Shown here piece after piece: positions 6,460-15,803 of a stretch of 56,694 nucleotides of DNA. This DNA comes from Thermovirga sp. (GTDB lineage Bacteria; Synergistota; Synergistia; Synergistales; Thermovirgaceae), in NCBI RefSeq assembly GCF_017656375.1, contig NZ_JACDOB010000009.1, positions 1 to 56,694 of the forward strand, read 5' to 3'. The notes beneath the pieces are model-generated. The model worked only from the letters and a program-made list of their open reading frames with translations, was not told the origin of the DNA and ran no database searches. A program made the position numbers and the translations under genes. Position 1 is the first letter of the stretch. Every line of letters starts with the position of its first letter.

Positions 6460-8916
6460 CTAATTTGAGCTTTTAAACTCAAGCTCTCCATCTACTACTG
6501 ATATCTCTATTTTCGTCCCCTTTGCAATTTTCCCTTCTAACAGCATATCAGCCAACGTGTCTTCAACCATACGCTGTAGAGTCCGCCTCAAGGGCCTTGC
6601 ACCATACTTGGGATCATATCCTTGTTCCAAAAGAAACTCCTTAGTTTCCTGTGGAATTACGACCTCTATTCCTTGTTCCTTTAGCCTGCTGGAGACTTCC
6701 TTCAACATTATGTCCAATATTTGCAACAGCTCTTCCCGCCCTAAGGGCTTAAATATTATAATATCGTCCACCCTGTTCAGAAATTCGGGACGGAATGTCT
6801 TACGTAAAGCTTCCATAATGGAGCTTTTCATCTTGCTTATATCGAAAGTCTGCTCCTCAGAAGCGCTAAACCCAAGAGAACGACCCCTCATGAGATCTTG
6901 AGCTCCTACATTGCTGGTCATCACTATAACGCAGTTTCTGAAATCCACTGTATGCCCCTGGCCATCGGTAAGTCTGCCATCCTCCAATATCTGAAGGAGA
7001 ACATTAAAAACATCCGGATGAGCTTTTTCTATTTCATCAAACAAGACAACCGAATAAGGCCTTCTCCTTATAGCCTCCGTAAGTTTTCCTCCTTCTTCAT
7101 ACCCTACATATCCAGGAGGAGCACCGATCAACTTAGCCACTTCGTGCCGTTCCATGTACTCACTCATGTCAAAGCGAACCATAGCGTCATCGCTGCCGAA
7201 CAAAAATTCGGCTACGGATCGAGCAAGTTCGGTTTTGCCTACACCTGTTGGACCAAGGAAAAGGAAACTGCCTATAGGGCGCTTAGGATCCTTAAGCCCG
7301 CTTCTGGCCCTACGAATTGCCCTAGCAACAGCGTTAACCGCCTCACACTGATTCACCATTCTCTTGTGTATTTCTTCTTCCATTCTCAGCAGACGAGTAG
7401 ACTCCTCTTCCGTAAGCTGCTTAACTGGAATTCCTGTCCACTCCGAGACTATTTGAGCAATTTGTTCCTCATCTACCACTGGCTCCTCATTATTCCTTCT
7501 AACTTGCCACTCCTGCCTTTTTGCTTCTATTACTTTAGAAAGCTGCCTTTCCCTGTCGCGAATATGTGCGGCTTTCTCAAACTCTTGGGAAGCTACAGCT
7601 GCTTCTTTTTCTTTCCGTAGGCCTTCAAGCTCTTTCTCCAACTGTCTTATGTCCTCTGGGAGTTCCATGGTATTCAATCTGGCACGAGCTGCTGCCTCAT
7701 CAATTAAATCTATAGCCTTATCTGGCAAAAAGCGCTCTGTTATGTACCTCTCAGAGAGCTTTGCCGCAGCTACCAAAGCCTCATCAGTTATCTTTGCTCT
7801 ATGATGAGCTTCATATCTGTCTCTAAGTCCCTCTAGTATCTTTATTGAATCCTCGACTGAAGGTTCATCAACTTGAACAGGCTGGAATCTTCTTTCTAAA
7901 GCAGGATCCTTTTCGATATGTTTACGATATTCCTCAAGAGTTGTAGCCCCTATAACCTGAAATTCTCCTCTCGCGAGGCTAGGTTTTAAAATATTGGCAG
8001 CATCTACTGCTCCTTCAGCGCCTCCAGCACCAACAATGGTATGTATCTCATCTATAAAGAGAACCACATCTCGGCTTTCTCTAAGCTCCTTGACAAGCTT
8101 TCTCATTCTCTCCTCAAATTCTCCCCTGTATTTAGTACCAGCTACAAGGTTGCCCACGTTCAACTGCACTACTCGCTTTCCTTTAAGCACCTCCGGAACA
8201 TCGCCAGATACAACCTTTTGGGCCAATCCTTCCACTATGGCCGTTTTACCAACCCCTGGGTCTCCAATGAGAACGGGGTTATTCTTTTTACGCCTAGAAA
8301 GAATCTGTATTAACCTCTGGATTTCCTTAGCCCTGCCCACAACTGGGTCAAGTTCCCCCCTCTGAGCCATCTCTGTAAGGTCTATTCCCAGCTGATCAAG
8401 AGTGGGCGTTTTAGAGCGGCTAGAACCCTTCTGCTGCAACTCACCAGCTTCTCTGTATTCTCCATCTTCTCCTTGTTCCACATTGGATAAGACGGTTTTT
8501 ACCTCTGCTCTAACCTTCTGAAGATCTAACCCTAAAGACTGCAAAATCTGAGAAGCTATCCCTTCCCCCTCAGAAATAAGGCCTAAGAGCATATGCTCTG
8601 TCCCTACATAATTAACCCCCATATTTCTTGCTTCCCTCATAGCAAGGTCAAGCACTCTCTTGGCCCTCGGGCTGAGTGGCAGGTCTATTGGCTTGGCCTT
8701 AGGTTCGCCTCTACCAACTATCTGCTCTATTCTAGTTCTAACATCATCAAGGTCTACACCAAAGGATATTAAAACCCTTGCGCCAATACCTTCACCTTCG
8801 GCCAAAAGCCCTAATAATATATGCTCCGTACCTATAACATCGTGCCCCATCTTAAGAGCTTCTTTATGAGCTAACTGTATAACTTTTTTCCCTCTCTCAG
8901 TAAAAAACTGCCACAT
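6460..8916 (-). CDS. clpC: ATP-dependent Clp protease ATPase subunit ClpC
   Basis: 818 residues, normal ClpC length. Two Clp-N repeats fill residues 1-145; AAA domain 1 has Walker A G-D-P-G-V-G-K-T at 218; a UVR-like/middle coiled region (about 395-470) is the McsB adaptor docking site; AAA domain 2 has Walker A G-P-T-G-V-G-K-T at 555. ClpC unfolds proteins, including arginine-phosphorylated ones marked by McsB, and feeds them to ClpP (not in this window). ATG with AAGGAGGT upstream. Last gene of the ctsR-mcsA-mcsB-clpC unit, 30 bases after mcsB. Confidence 0.97.
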   Translation of the reverse strand: MWQFFTERGKKVIQLAHKEALKMGHDVIGTEHILLGLLAEGEGIGARVLISFGVDLDDVRTRIEQIVGRGEPKAKPIDLPLSPRAKRVLDLAMREARNMGVNYVGTEHMLLGLISEGEGIASQILQSLGLDLQKVRAEVKTVLSNVEQGEDGEYREAGELQQKGSSRSKTPTLDQLGIDLTEMAQRGELDPVVGRAKEIQRLIQILSRRKKNNPVLIGDPGVGKTAIVEGLAQKVVSGDVPEVLKGKRVVQLNVGNLVAGTKYRGEFEERMRKLVKELRESRDVVLFIDEIHTIVGAGGAEGAVDAANILKPSLARGEFQVIGATTLEEYRKHIEKDPALERRFQPVQVDEPSVEDSIKILEGLRDRYEAHHRAKITDEALVAAAKLSERYITERFLPDKAIDLIDEAAARARLNTMELPEDIRQLEKELEGLRKEKEAAVASQEFEKAAHIRDRERQLSKVIEAKRQEWQVRRNNEEPVVDEEQIAQIVSEWTGIPVKQLTEEESTRLLRMEEEIHKRMVNQCEAVNAVARAIRRARSGLKDPKRPIGSFLFLGPTGVGKTELARSVAEFLFGSDDAMVRFDMSEYMERHEVAKLIGAPPGYVGYEEGGKLTEAIRRRPYSVVLFDEIEKAHPDVFNVLLQILEDGRLTDGQGHTVDFRNCVIVMTSNVGAQDLMRGRSLGFSASEEQTFDISKMKSSIMEALRKTFRPEFLNRVDDIIIFKPLGREELLQILDIMLKEVSSRLKEQGIEVVIPQETKEFLLEQGYDPKYGARPLRRTLQRMVEDTLADMLLEGKIAKGTKIEISVVDGELEFKSSN

Positions 8917-8946
8917 ATTGCTACCTCCTTGACATCTTTTCGTGTT

Positions 8947-10032
8947 TTAATTGTGTTGTAAAAACTTAAACAACCTGTCTCTTAATATCTCTGCTCTCTT
9001 GGCCTCCACGTACCTTATGTCATTCCTTCTATTGCCTTTACCCTCTCCTGATCCTGATAGGGCCATAACATGCCCCGCCTGAGCATCAAGAATCAGGCGA
9101 TTCAATTCCCCTGAAGATATTTCAGGCAAAATCTTCATTTCGGTTCCCATTCTTACTTTTGAGAGCAATTCCATTGCTTCTTTCATAGATAGCTTCCTGG
9201 CACAACTTACTATCCCCAAACTTCGCCACACTTTATCAGCAAAATCAATGCCTTTTTGCTTAATGAGCCGCTCCCGAGCAAAGTGTTCTTGCTCCACTAC
9301 CCCAAGGGCTATGCTATTAACCTTCTCAACCAACTCTTCCTCAGCAAGCCCCAAAGTTATCTGATTGGATATTTGAAATAAGCTTCCTCCCGGAGGAGTA
9401 CCCTCTCCATACATACCTCTCACGGTTAAACCCACTCTGTTACACTCTCTTACAATCTGCCCCATATGGCCCAAAGCCACTATTCCAGGAATATGCAACA
9501 TAACAGAAGCCCTTAGCCCTGTTCCAGTATTTGTAGGACATGTGGAAAGATATCCTCGCTCGCAATTGAAAGCATAATCTAGGCTCTCCAACTCACTATC
9601 CACTTTCTTAGCCACATGCCACGCATCATGGAGCTGAAGTCCGCCCAAAAACACTTGTATTCTCAAGTGGTCCTCTTCATTCAACATCAAGGAAACAATC
9701 CCTCTATCGTCGAACACAACAGCTCTACCAACATCTTCCCCCTGGGCAAAATTGGGGCTTATCAGATGATTCTCCACCAAGACCATTCTTGATATTTTAT
9801 CCATTTGCTCTAACTTTAAAGCACGACTATTCCTCAACATATAAGACGTCGAAACCTTATCTAATATAAGGTTTTCTATCTCAACTAAAGAATCTTTATC
9901 ACACTTCCAAGGAAAGGGAAACTTTGCGAGGTTTCTTGCTAGCCTTATCCTACTCGACAAAACTATGAAACTTTCATCGCCTCGCCCAAAAACCCACTCA
10001 AGGGGCATGGAAGCAAGTTCAAGAGCTTGCAT
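8947..10032 (-). CDS. mcsB: Protein-arginine kinase McsB
   Basis: 361 residues from ATG 10032 (an in-frame GTG two codons earlier at 10038 is possible; GGAGGAA lies just upstream). The guanido-kinase fold is shown by VLSSRIRLARN near residue 28 and by the catalytic loop L-S-T-C-P-T-N-T-G-T-G-L-R-A-S, where the cysteine and following TN-G-TGLR are the arginine-binding/active-site residues. McsB phosphorylates arginines on damaged proteins and on CtsR, targeting them to ClpC-ClpP (established in Bacillus). The start overlaps the end of mcsA by 14 bases, so expression is coupled. Confidence 0.95.
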   Translation of the reverse strand: MQALELASMPLEWVFGRGDESFIVLSSRIRLARNLAKFPFPWKCDKDSLVEIENLILDKVSTSYMLRNSRALKLEQMDKISRMVLVENHLISPNFAQGEDVGRAVVFDDRGIVSLMLNEEDHLRIQVFLGGLQLHDAWHVAKKVDSELESLDYAFNCERGYLSTCPTNTGTGLRASVMLHIPGIVALGHMGQIVRECNRVGLTVRGMYGEGTPPGGSLFQISNQITLGLAEEELVEKVNSIALGVVEQEHFARERLIKQKGIDFADKVWRSLGIVSCARKLSMKEAMELLSKVRMGTEMKILPEISSGELNRLILDAQAGHVMALSGSGEGKGNRRNDIRYVEAKRAEILRDRLFKFLQHN

Positions 10033-10552
10033 AGTCACGTTCCTCCAACATCCTTATACGATCACGCAACTCTGCCGCCCTTTCATATTCTTCTCTTTCT
10101 ACAGCCATTCTCAATTGATCCTTAAGCAACTTAAGATCCTCACTCAATTCCTGTCTAGACGTAGCTCCAGGCCTTGAGCCCCTATGAACTTCACAACCAT
10201 GAATATTTCTCAATATTGATCCTATATATTTTTCAAAAGCCTTATAACACTCAGCACATCCAAATTTCCCCTCTTTTCTGAAGGTCGCCAAATCCAGCCC
10301 GCATTTTCCACAAACTACCGTCTCATCTTCTGCCGTGCTGGATTTTCTTATAGTATGTTCAGGCCCCATTGGCAAAAGGATCTTTCCTAACAAAGAACCA
10401 ACCTTAAAGTTCAAGCCAATGTCAGGTATTATGCCTTCTTTACTCAAGGCTTGCGCACATTTCTGGCATAGATGGTATTCTGTGATGACACCATCCTGCA
10501 TATGTTTAATATGTAAGGTAGCCTCATTTTCGTTACACCTTTCACACTTCAT
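10019..10552 (-). CDS. mcsA: McsB activator McsA (UvrB/UvrC-motif zinc protein)
   Basis: 177 residues. Two zinc-type Cys clusters: M-K-C-E-R-C ... H-L-C-Q-K-C near the N-terminus and V-C-G-K-C ... G-C-A-E-C in the middle. The C-terminal 35 residues form a UVR motif (L-K-D-Q-L-R-M-A-V-E-R-E-E-Y-E-R-A-A). This is the usual McsA layout; McsA activates the kinase McsB and contacts ClpC. Starts 12 bases after ctsR and overlaps mcsB. Confidence 0.93.
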   Translation of the reverse strand: MKCERCNENEATLHIKHMQDGVITEYHLCQKCAQALSKEGIIPDIGLNFKVGSLLGKILLPMGPEHTIRKSSTAEDETVVCGKCGLDLATFRKEGKFGCAECYKAFEKYIGSILRNIHGCEVHRGSRPGATSRQELSEDLKLLKDQLRMAVEREEYERAAELRDRIRMLEERDYASS

Positions 10553-10564
10553 ATCAAAACCCCT

Positions 10565-11044
10565 CTATTGATAGGCTAGCCCCTTTAACATCCTTTTTAG
10601 CAACTCAGCATGCATTGCCTCCCTCTTATATGGGGAAAGGTCAAAAATATCTCGTGCCATTTCTTCCTGAAAACGTAAGGCCATCTCTATAATCAGGCGC
10701 TCCCTCTGAGAGATAAAATTCCTATGCTGCAAGTTCGCTAAAAGTTTCTTTGCTTCCTGTTCACTAATTAGATCTCCTACTAATTCCTCCACGTGATTTG
10801 CTTTTTCTTCCGGCAAAGAAAGACACAGCCTTATTATTCTTATGTAGCCATGGCCTCCTCTTTGGCTTTCCACAATATATCCTCTTTCAGGAGTAAACCT
10901 GCTTCTTATAACGTAATTTATTTGGCTAGGAACACACCCAAATTTCTCGGCAAGCTCTTTTCTACTTAAAAATATGGATTCACTTTCCTGTTCCTCCAAA
11001 AGTTTGTTTATGTATCTTTCTATAAGTTTAGTGAGACTTGCCAA
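10565..11044 (-). CDS. ctsR: Heat-shock repressor CtsR
   Basis: 159 residues from a TTG start with a G-run ribosome binding site 8 bases upstream. N-terminal winged helix (R-K-E-L-A-E-K-F-G-C-V-P-S-Q-I-N-Y-V-I-R-S-R-F) with the glycine-rich wing G-G-H-G-Y, where the conserved tetraglycine-like thermosensing turn reads R-G-G-H-G-Y-I-R-I. C-terminal dimerisation helices follow. CtsR represses class III heat-shock genes and is inactivated by heat or by arginine phosphorylation. Two matching operators lie at 11060-11076 and 11095-11111, so this operon is autoregulated. Confidence 0.95.
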   Translation of the reverse strand: MASLTKLIERYINKLLEEQESESIFLSRKELAEKFGCVPSQINYVIRSRFTPERGYIVESQRGGHGYIRIIRLCLSLPEEKANHVEELVGDLISEQEAKKLLANLQHRNFISQRERLIIEMALRFQEEMARDIFDLSPYKREAMHAELLKRMLKGLAYQ

Positions 11045-11059
11045 AGTTTACCCCCCTTT

Positions 11060-11076
11060 TTTGACTTATTTTGACA
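11060..11076 (-). promoter_or_regulatory. CtsR box, downstream copy
   Basis: On the minus strand TGTCAAA-ATA-AGTCAAA: two direct heptads separated by three bases, as in the known RGTCAAA-N3-RGTCAAA consensus (first heptad has T for R). It lies between the -10 box and the ctsR start, where bound repressor would block the polymerase. Confidence 0.85.
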
Positions 11077-11081
11077 TCTAA

Positions 11082-11110
11082 ATTATATAGAAATGGTCAA
11101 CATAAGTCAA
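11082..11110 (-). promoter_or_regulatory. ctsR operon promoter
   Basis: On the minus strand TTGACT (11110-11105), 17-base spacer, TATAAT (11087-11082). The -35 hexamer is embedded in the second CtsR box. Near-consensus vegetative promoter. Confidence 0.85.
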
Positions 11111-11111
11111 A
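11095..11111 (+). promoter_or_regulatory. CtsR box, upstream copy (opposite orientation)
   Basis: On the plus strand GGTCAAC-ATA-AGTCAAA, one base from the two-heptad CtsR consensus. It covers the -35 element of the ctsR promoter. Together with the box at 11060-11076 it brackets the promoter on both sides in inverted orientation. Confidence 0.8.
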
Positions 11112-11116
11112 CTAAA

Positions 11117-11716
11117 TTATTGGCCCCTTCCTTTGACTTTTAGCTCCTTGCCTTTCATTAAATTTTCTATATTTTTATGGTGTCTTATTATGACCAATAT
11201 AGCCATGATAATTCCGGCATAAACATAGTATTGATTTGCTCCCATCAATTTCATGAACATAGGAGCTAGGCAAACTGATATTATAGAGGCTAAAGATACG
11301 TATTTGGTTACTCTCATAGTACCGTACCACACAGCCCCGGATACCAAAGCTGCCAAAGGGCAAAGGGCAAAAATCACTCCATATGTTGTGGATACCCCCT
11401 TGCCTCCCCTGAAATGAAGCCACACAGGAAAATCATGGCCTAAAATCGATGCAATCCCAATAACAGCTAAGGTTAACGGATCCACCCCAAAGAAAAACTT
11501 ACACAAAAGGACCAGCACCCCTCCTTTGGCCATATCAAATATCGCCACTGCTATTCCCCAGGGTTTTCCTAAAACTCTTGTTACGTTAGTAGCGCCTATA
11601 TTACCGGAACCTACAGTTCTTATATCTATCTTTTTCTTCCACAAAACCAACAGATACCCCACTGGGATAGATCCCAACAAATATCCCATCATGGCCCCTA
11701 GAAAACCTTCTAACAT
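11117..11716 (-). CDS. plsY: Acyl-phosphate:glycerol-3-phosphate acyltransferase PlsY
   Basis: 199 residues, about five membrane helices. Motif 1 G-S-I-P-V-G-Y, motif 2 G-S-G-N-I-G-A-T-N-V-T-R and motif 3 (F-R-G-G-K-G-V-S-T) are all present. PlsY makes lysophosphatidic acid from acyl phosphate in the inner membrane, the first committed step of phospholipid synthesis. Its ATG lies 7 bases inside the end of the acyl-CoA synthetase gene, so it is probably expressed from that operon. The ctsR promoter begins directly after its stop. Confidence 0.93.
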   Translation of the reverse strand: MLEGFLGAMMGYLLGSIPVGYLLVLWKKKIDIRTVGSGNIGATNVTRVLGKPWGIAVAIFDMAKGGVLVLLCKFFFGVDPLTLAVIGIASILGHDFPVWLHFRGGKGVSTTYGVIFALCPLAALVSGAVWYGTMRVTKYVSLASIISVCLAPMFMKLMGANQYYVYAGIIMAILVIIRHHKNIENLMKGKELKVKGRGQ

Positions 11717-13821
11717 GGGGTTCCCCTCCTGATTATCATTGAATCGACAGCCTTTACCCCCTCCCCCTCGTCAAAAACAAACATGGGGTTTACATCCAAC
11801 TCTTCTAGATCATCTTCAATGCAAGCAAGAACAGAAATCTTTTCTATTGCTTCTGCAAGAGCATCCACATCCTTCTTACTTTTACCTCTAGCTCCCACCA
11901 ATAAAGGATATCCCTTCAACTCCTGAATCATCCTATTGGCTTCCCCTTTAGATATAGGAGCTCTTCTCAAAGATACGTCTTTCAATACCTCAACATATAT
12001 GCCTCCCAAACCTACCGCTACAATGGGCCCAAAAAGCTCGTCTCTTTTTACGCCTATCATAAATTCCAAGCCATTTGGCACCATTTCTTGGATTAGAACT
12101 CCTTGTATCTTATCCTTTGGTACTTCTTTGGCTGCTCTCTCCATAAGACGCCCATAAGCATTTCTCAATTCTTCCTGAGATCTCAGGTTCAATGCCACAA
12201 CCCCTGCTTCTGTCTTGTGAAGTATCTCTGTAGACATAACCTTGAGCGCCACAGGGTATCCTATCTCTTCGGCCGCTTCCAAAGCATCGTTCAGCGTCTC
12301 ACACAGCCTTTCCCTTGTAACAGGCACACCATAGGCACCTAATATTCGTTTTGCTTCGTACTCCGTCAATTTGAGAGGGTAGTCTTTCAGTATGCTTTCC
12401 CGTTTCATGAACTTCACTTCTTCTTCCTGCCCATCAAACCTTTGGGAGCTTTCGTAAAGTTTGGATAATGCCCATGCACATCTGCGTGGGCTTTGGAACA
12501 AGGGGACTCCTTCCTTTCGTAAATAATCCAAAAATTTTCCTCCTTGTTCCCTGTTGATTAACCAACAACATGCCATAGGTTTAGGGCTCTTATCAAAAAT
12601 GCTTTTTATATCATGGGCTACTTTCTGCCCCGACTCTCCTGTTATCATTGAAACAACCACAGAGACCATATCTATATTAGGGCTGTTCATTACAGCATCT
12701 ACACAGGCAGAAAACCCTTCAGGTTGGTTTATCACTTGGGCAGTAAGATCCACAGGATTTCTTGAAGAACCGAAGGGAGGAATATGTTCTTCTACCTTCT
12801 TTCTTGCGTCATCAGGGAGTCTGGGCACCTTTAACCCTACATCATAGGCCCTGTCAGCCATGATTATCCCCCCACCCCCAGAGGTAGTTAAAATCCCAAG
12901 CCTTTTACCCTTGGGGCGTTTGGGTGAACCAAATATCTTGCCTAAGTCAACTATATCCTGGGCATCTTCTATTTCTATGGCACCGTATTGTTTAAATATG
13001 GTCTTCCAGACAACCTCGTCTCCTGCAAGAGCTGCAGTGTGACTTTTCACCGCTTCCTGCCCCGTAGGGCTTTTGCCTACTTTAAGCACCGCAACAGGCA
13101 AATCTCTCCTTTTGGCCTTTGAAAGCAAATCTATAAAACGATTTCCATCTCTTATACCTTCTAAATAAAGGACCAAAAGTCTGACCTCAGGGTCATCTGT
13201 AAAGGCCATGCCAAAATCAATTACATCTAAATCCGCCTGGTTTCCTGTAGTCACAACGTAGCGGAATCCCACCCCGTTTTCTGCCGCCATAGCAAAGGAA
13301 GCAAATCCAAAAGCTCCACTCTGGGAAACATATGCTACATGCCCTTTAGGTCTGGCATCGGAATCCAACGAGGCTGAAAAACTCAAGGGTATAGATGAAA
13401 CAAAATTCACAAGCCCTTGGCAATTAGGGCCCAGTATTCTTGTGCCTCCTGCTTTAGCCATCTTCACTAGTTCGTCCTGGGCTTGCTGGTTATCGCTTTC
13501 CGCAAAACCAGAAGAAAAAATCACGGCAAAAGGCACACCTCGTTGGGCACTCTGCTTTAGAACCGCAGGTACCAATTCTGCCCTTACTCCTACCAAGACC
13601 ACATCAGGAGTTTCTGGTAATGATGCCACATCTGGATAACACGCCAGACCGTCTATCTCCTTATATTTTGGATTTACTGGATAAATTCTACCCTTAAAAC
13701 CATACCTTTTAAGAAGCTTCAATGGACGCCCGGATATGCTTTCTTTGTTGGCAGATGCCCCTACTATAGCTACTGAGCTAGGTTCTATAAGTTTCCTGAT
13801 ATCAGCACCACTATTCCCCAT
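11710..13821 (-). CDS. ADP-forming acetate/acyl-CoA synthetase (fused alpha-beta)
   Basis: 703 residues with the GGAGGTAAG ribosome binding site before ATG. N-terminal CoA-binding Rossmann domain (S-V-A-I-V-G-A-S), a succinyl-CoA-ligase-like middle, the phosphohistidine segment V-K-S-H-T-A-A-L-A-G-D, and a C-terminal ATP-grasp domain (E-I-G-Y-P-V-A-L-K-V ... G-V-L-I-Q-E-M-V). This is the fused form of the AcdA-AcdB enzyme that converts acyl-CoA, ADP and Pi into acid, CoA and ATP, an energy-conserving step in amino-acid fermenters. A pimeloyl- or Pat-type acetyltransferase is excluded because no GNAT domain is attached. Neighbouring Fe-alcohol dehydrogenase gene upstream fits fermentation. Confidence 0.88.
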   Translation of the reverse strand: MGNSGADIRKLIEPSSVAIVGASANKESISGRPLKLLKRYGFKGRIYPVNPKYKEIDGLACYPDVASLPETPDVVLVGVRAELVPAVLKQSAQRGVPFAVIFSSGFAESDNQQAQDELVKMAKAGGTRILGPNCQGLVNFVSSIPLSFSASLDSDARPKGHVAYVSQSGAFGFASFAMAAENGVGFRYVVTTGNQADLDVIDFGMAFTDDPEVRLLVLYLEGIRDGNRFIDLLSKAKRRDLPVAVLKVGKSPTGQEAVKSHTAALAGDEVVWKTIFKQYGAIEIEDAQDIVDLGKIFGSPKRPKGKRLGILTTSGGGGIIMADRAYDVGLKVPRLPDDARKKVEEHIPPFGSSRNPVDLTAQVINQPEGFSACVDAVMNSPNIDMVSVVVSMITGESGQKVAHDIKSIFDKSPKPMACCWLINREQGGKFLDYLRKEGVPLFQSPRRCAWALSKLYESSQRFDGQEEEVKFMKRESILKDYPLKLTEYEAKRILGAYGVPVTRERLCETLNDALEAAEEIGYPVALKVMSTEILHKTEAGVVALNLRSQEELRNAYGRLMERAAKEVPKDKIQGVLIQEMVPNGLEFMIGVKRDELFGPIVAVGLGGIYVEVLKDVSLRRAPISKGEANRMIQELKGYPLLVGARGKSKKDVDALAEAIEKISVLACIEDDLEELDVNPMFVFDEGEGVKAVDSMIIRRGTPC

Positions 13822-13859
13822 TTCTCTTACCTCCAGTTATCCCTATTCCGCTACGCCTT

Positions 13860-15041
13860 TTACCACGCCTTTTCATAAATAATGCGAATGTCATCTACGG
13901 ACAATCTCTTAGGATTATTCCCCAACAACCTTTTTTCCTTGAAGGCTGCCTCAGCCATCCTAGGTATAGCGTCCTTAGGAATCTCAAGATCTCGCAGCTG
14001 AGTAGGAACATCTATTGCCTCTGCAAGCTCTATGACAAAATCTATTACCCTGAAAGGTTCTACTGAGTCGGATTGGCAAGACACATTGCCATTTCCTCCT
14101 ACCACCGTCATAGCCTCAGCCATTTCCCTATACAGCTTCTCGTTTCCTGGCATATTATACTCTAGAACATGTCTCAACATTACTGTGTTGGCCACACCGT
14201 GCGGTATGTGAAATTCTCCTCCTAATGGGTAAGCTAAAGCATGAACAGCAGCCGTTCCCGCCATAGAAAACGCCATCCCTGCCAACAGGCTGCCTAAAGC
14301 AACATTGTATCGAGCCTCTCTGTCTTTTCCATCGTGTACTGCCCTTTTGAGAAACCCATATATCTTTTTGGTTGCGGATAAAGATAATTCCTTGCTCAGT
14401 GGGTTCGCATTTATGGAGATAAAGGACTCTATAGCATGTACCAAAGCATCCATGCCTGTACTAGCAGTAATATGTCGAGGTAATTCCCAAGTAAGCACAG
14501 GATCTACTATAGCTACATCACATACTAGATGAGGGCTTACTATCCCTTTTTTAACATTCTCTTCCTTGAAAGTGAATATTGCCACAGGGGAAACTTCTGA
14601 ACCGCTTCCAGCGGTTGTGGGCATTAAAATTACAGGCAGGCCCTTTCGTGGAATTTTATTTATTCCTACAATTTGATCCAATGTAACGTCCCCTAGCTCG
14701 GCCAAAACCCCCAAAACTTTAGTAAAATCCATAGTACTACCTCCCCCTAGACCTATAAGGGCGTCACATCTTTCTTTCTTAATCAAATCTGAAACTTCCT
14801 GCAATAATTCTATGGGGGGCTCTGGCTCTACTCCATTAAATAAAAAAGGCTCAATTCCCGCTGCCTCGAGAAGACTCTTAATTTGGCTGAAAGCTTGGGT
14901 TTTAGGCATAGTGGGACCGGTTATTAAAGCTGGCCTTTTTGCACCTAATTCCAATATGCGATGAGGTAGCTCCTTTGCTTTACCTTCCCCAAAAACAACC
15001 TTAGATGGATAGTTAAACACTATATCTTTTTTACTCATCAT
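13860..15041 (-). CDS. Iron-containing alcohol dehydrogenase
   Basis: 393 residues from ATG 15041; an upstream in-frame GTG at 15059 overlaps the AAAGGAG ribosome binding site and is rejected. NAD(P)-binding G-G-G-S-T-M-D, then P-T-T-A-G-S-G-S-E-V, and metal ligands in D-A-L-V-H-A-I-E, H-A-L-A-Y-P-L-G-G-E-F-H-I-P-H-G. The family interconverts alcohols and aldehydes or ketones with an Fe2+ (or Zn2+) centre. 38 bases upstream of the acyl-CoA synthetase gene, so the pair could move carbon between alcohol, aldehyde and acid pools. Exact substrate not readable. Confidence 0.9.
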   Translation of the reverse strand: MMSKKDIVFNYPSKVVFGEGKAKELPHRILELGAKRPALITGPTMPKTQAFSQIKSLLEAAGIEPFLFNGVEPEPPIELLQEVSDLIKKERCDALIGLGGGSTMDFTKVLGVLAELGDVTLDQIVGINKIPRKGLPVILMPTTAGSGSEVSPVAIFTFKEENVKKGIVSPHLVCDVAIVDPVLTWELPRHITASTGMDALVHAIESFISINANPLSKELSLSATKKIYGFLKRAVHDGKDREARYNVALGSLLAGMAFSMAGTAAVHALAYPLGGEFHIPHGVANTVMLRHVLEYNMPGNEKLYREMAEAMTVVGGNGNVSCQSDSVEPFRVIDFVIELAEAIDVPTQLRDLEIPKDAIPRMAEAAFKEKRLLGNNPKRLSVDDIRIIYEKAW

Positions 15042-15074
15042 ACACCTTCTCCTTTCCACCGAACCATACGTACT

Positions 15075-15662
15075 CTACGGCAGAATAACTACAATCATGC
15101 CCTTTTTCACTTCTTTAACCAACACTAACAAATCCTCGTTTTTCAGGCGAATACATCCTTCTGTAGCTTTTGTGCCAATAGAGTTTGGATCATGGGTTCC
15201 GTGAATCCCTATCCCTCTGTAGGGAGTCTTTAATCTTATAAAATAAGGCCCATACGCTCCAGAGATAGGTCCCCTACCATCCCCAAAATCATGGACCCAA
15301 TAGCTCGAGTTTTCTACAGATACCACTGAAAACACGCCCTCTGGTGTCCTCATGTCTCCAGATTTTTGTTTATCACCATCATTTTTTCCTATAGCCACGG
15401 GATAAGAGGCAATAGCCGATCCCCCCCTATAGAGGGTCAAAGTAAAATCTTGTTTTCTCACCAAAATCCATTCTTTTCCCTTCAAACCATAAGTGTATAC
15501 TATCTCTTTTACCTGAGACTCTTCCAAGGCATCAAAAGAGGAAGCAAGAGCTTCTCTAATGCCCCACGTGCTTGTATGGGGAAAAAACATTTCTGCTAAG
15601 CAAACCAATAGGACAAGCAAGAAGCATAGGGAAACTACAAAGCTGCATCGCACATCTTTCAT
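15075..15662 (-). CDS. L,D-transpeptidase (YkuD domain), exported
   Basis: 195 residues from ATG 15662, chosen because GAGGAGGT sits 8 bases upstream; the reading frame is open 20 codons further without a ribosome binding site. An N-terminal hydrophobic segment (residues 7-25) gives export or anchoring. The YkuD domain runs from about residue 65 and ends with the catalytic I-H-G-T-H-D-P-N-S-I-G ... E-G-C-I-R-L motif; the cysteine is the nucleophile. Such enzymes make 3-3 peptidoglycan cross-links or attach proteins to the wall. First gene of a probable run with the alcohol dehydrogenase (33-base gap). Confidence 0.88.
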   Translation of the reverse strand: MKDVRCSFVVSLCFLLVLLVCLAEMFFPHTSTWGIREALASSFDALEESQVKEIVYTYGLKGKEWILVRKQDFTLTLYRGGSAIASYPVAIGKNDGDKQKSGDMRTPEGVFSVVSVENSSYWVHDFGDGRGPISGAYGPYFIRLKTPYRGIGIHGTHDPNSIGTKATEGCIRLKNEDLLVLVKEVKKGMIVVILP

Positions 15663-15803
15663 CAACAGGTACCTCCTCAAATTACCATCCATTATTCCTT
15701 TATCACCTATAAAGAATAGCAAACTTTTACATTAATTTCCCGCCTTCTCGAAAATTTGTATATACTTTCTGTGTAAACGTTTAAGAGAGGAGCTGTAAAA
15801 ACA

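Noticed and set aside
6898-7620. Long plus-strand frame within clpC (240 codons)
   Set aside because: Antisense shadow of clpC; no ribosome binding site, no recognisable protein.
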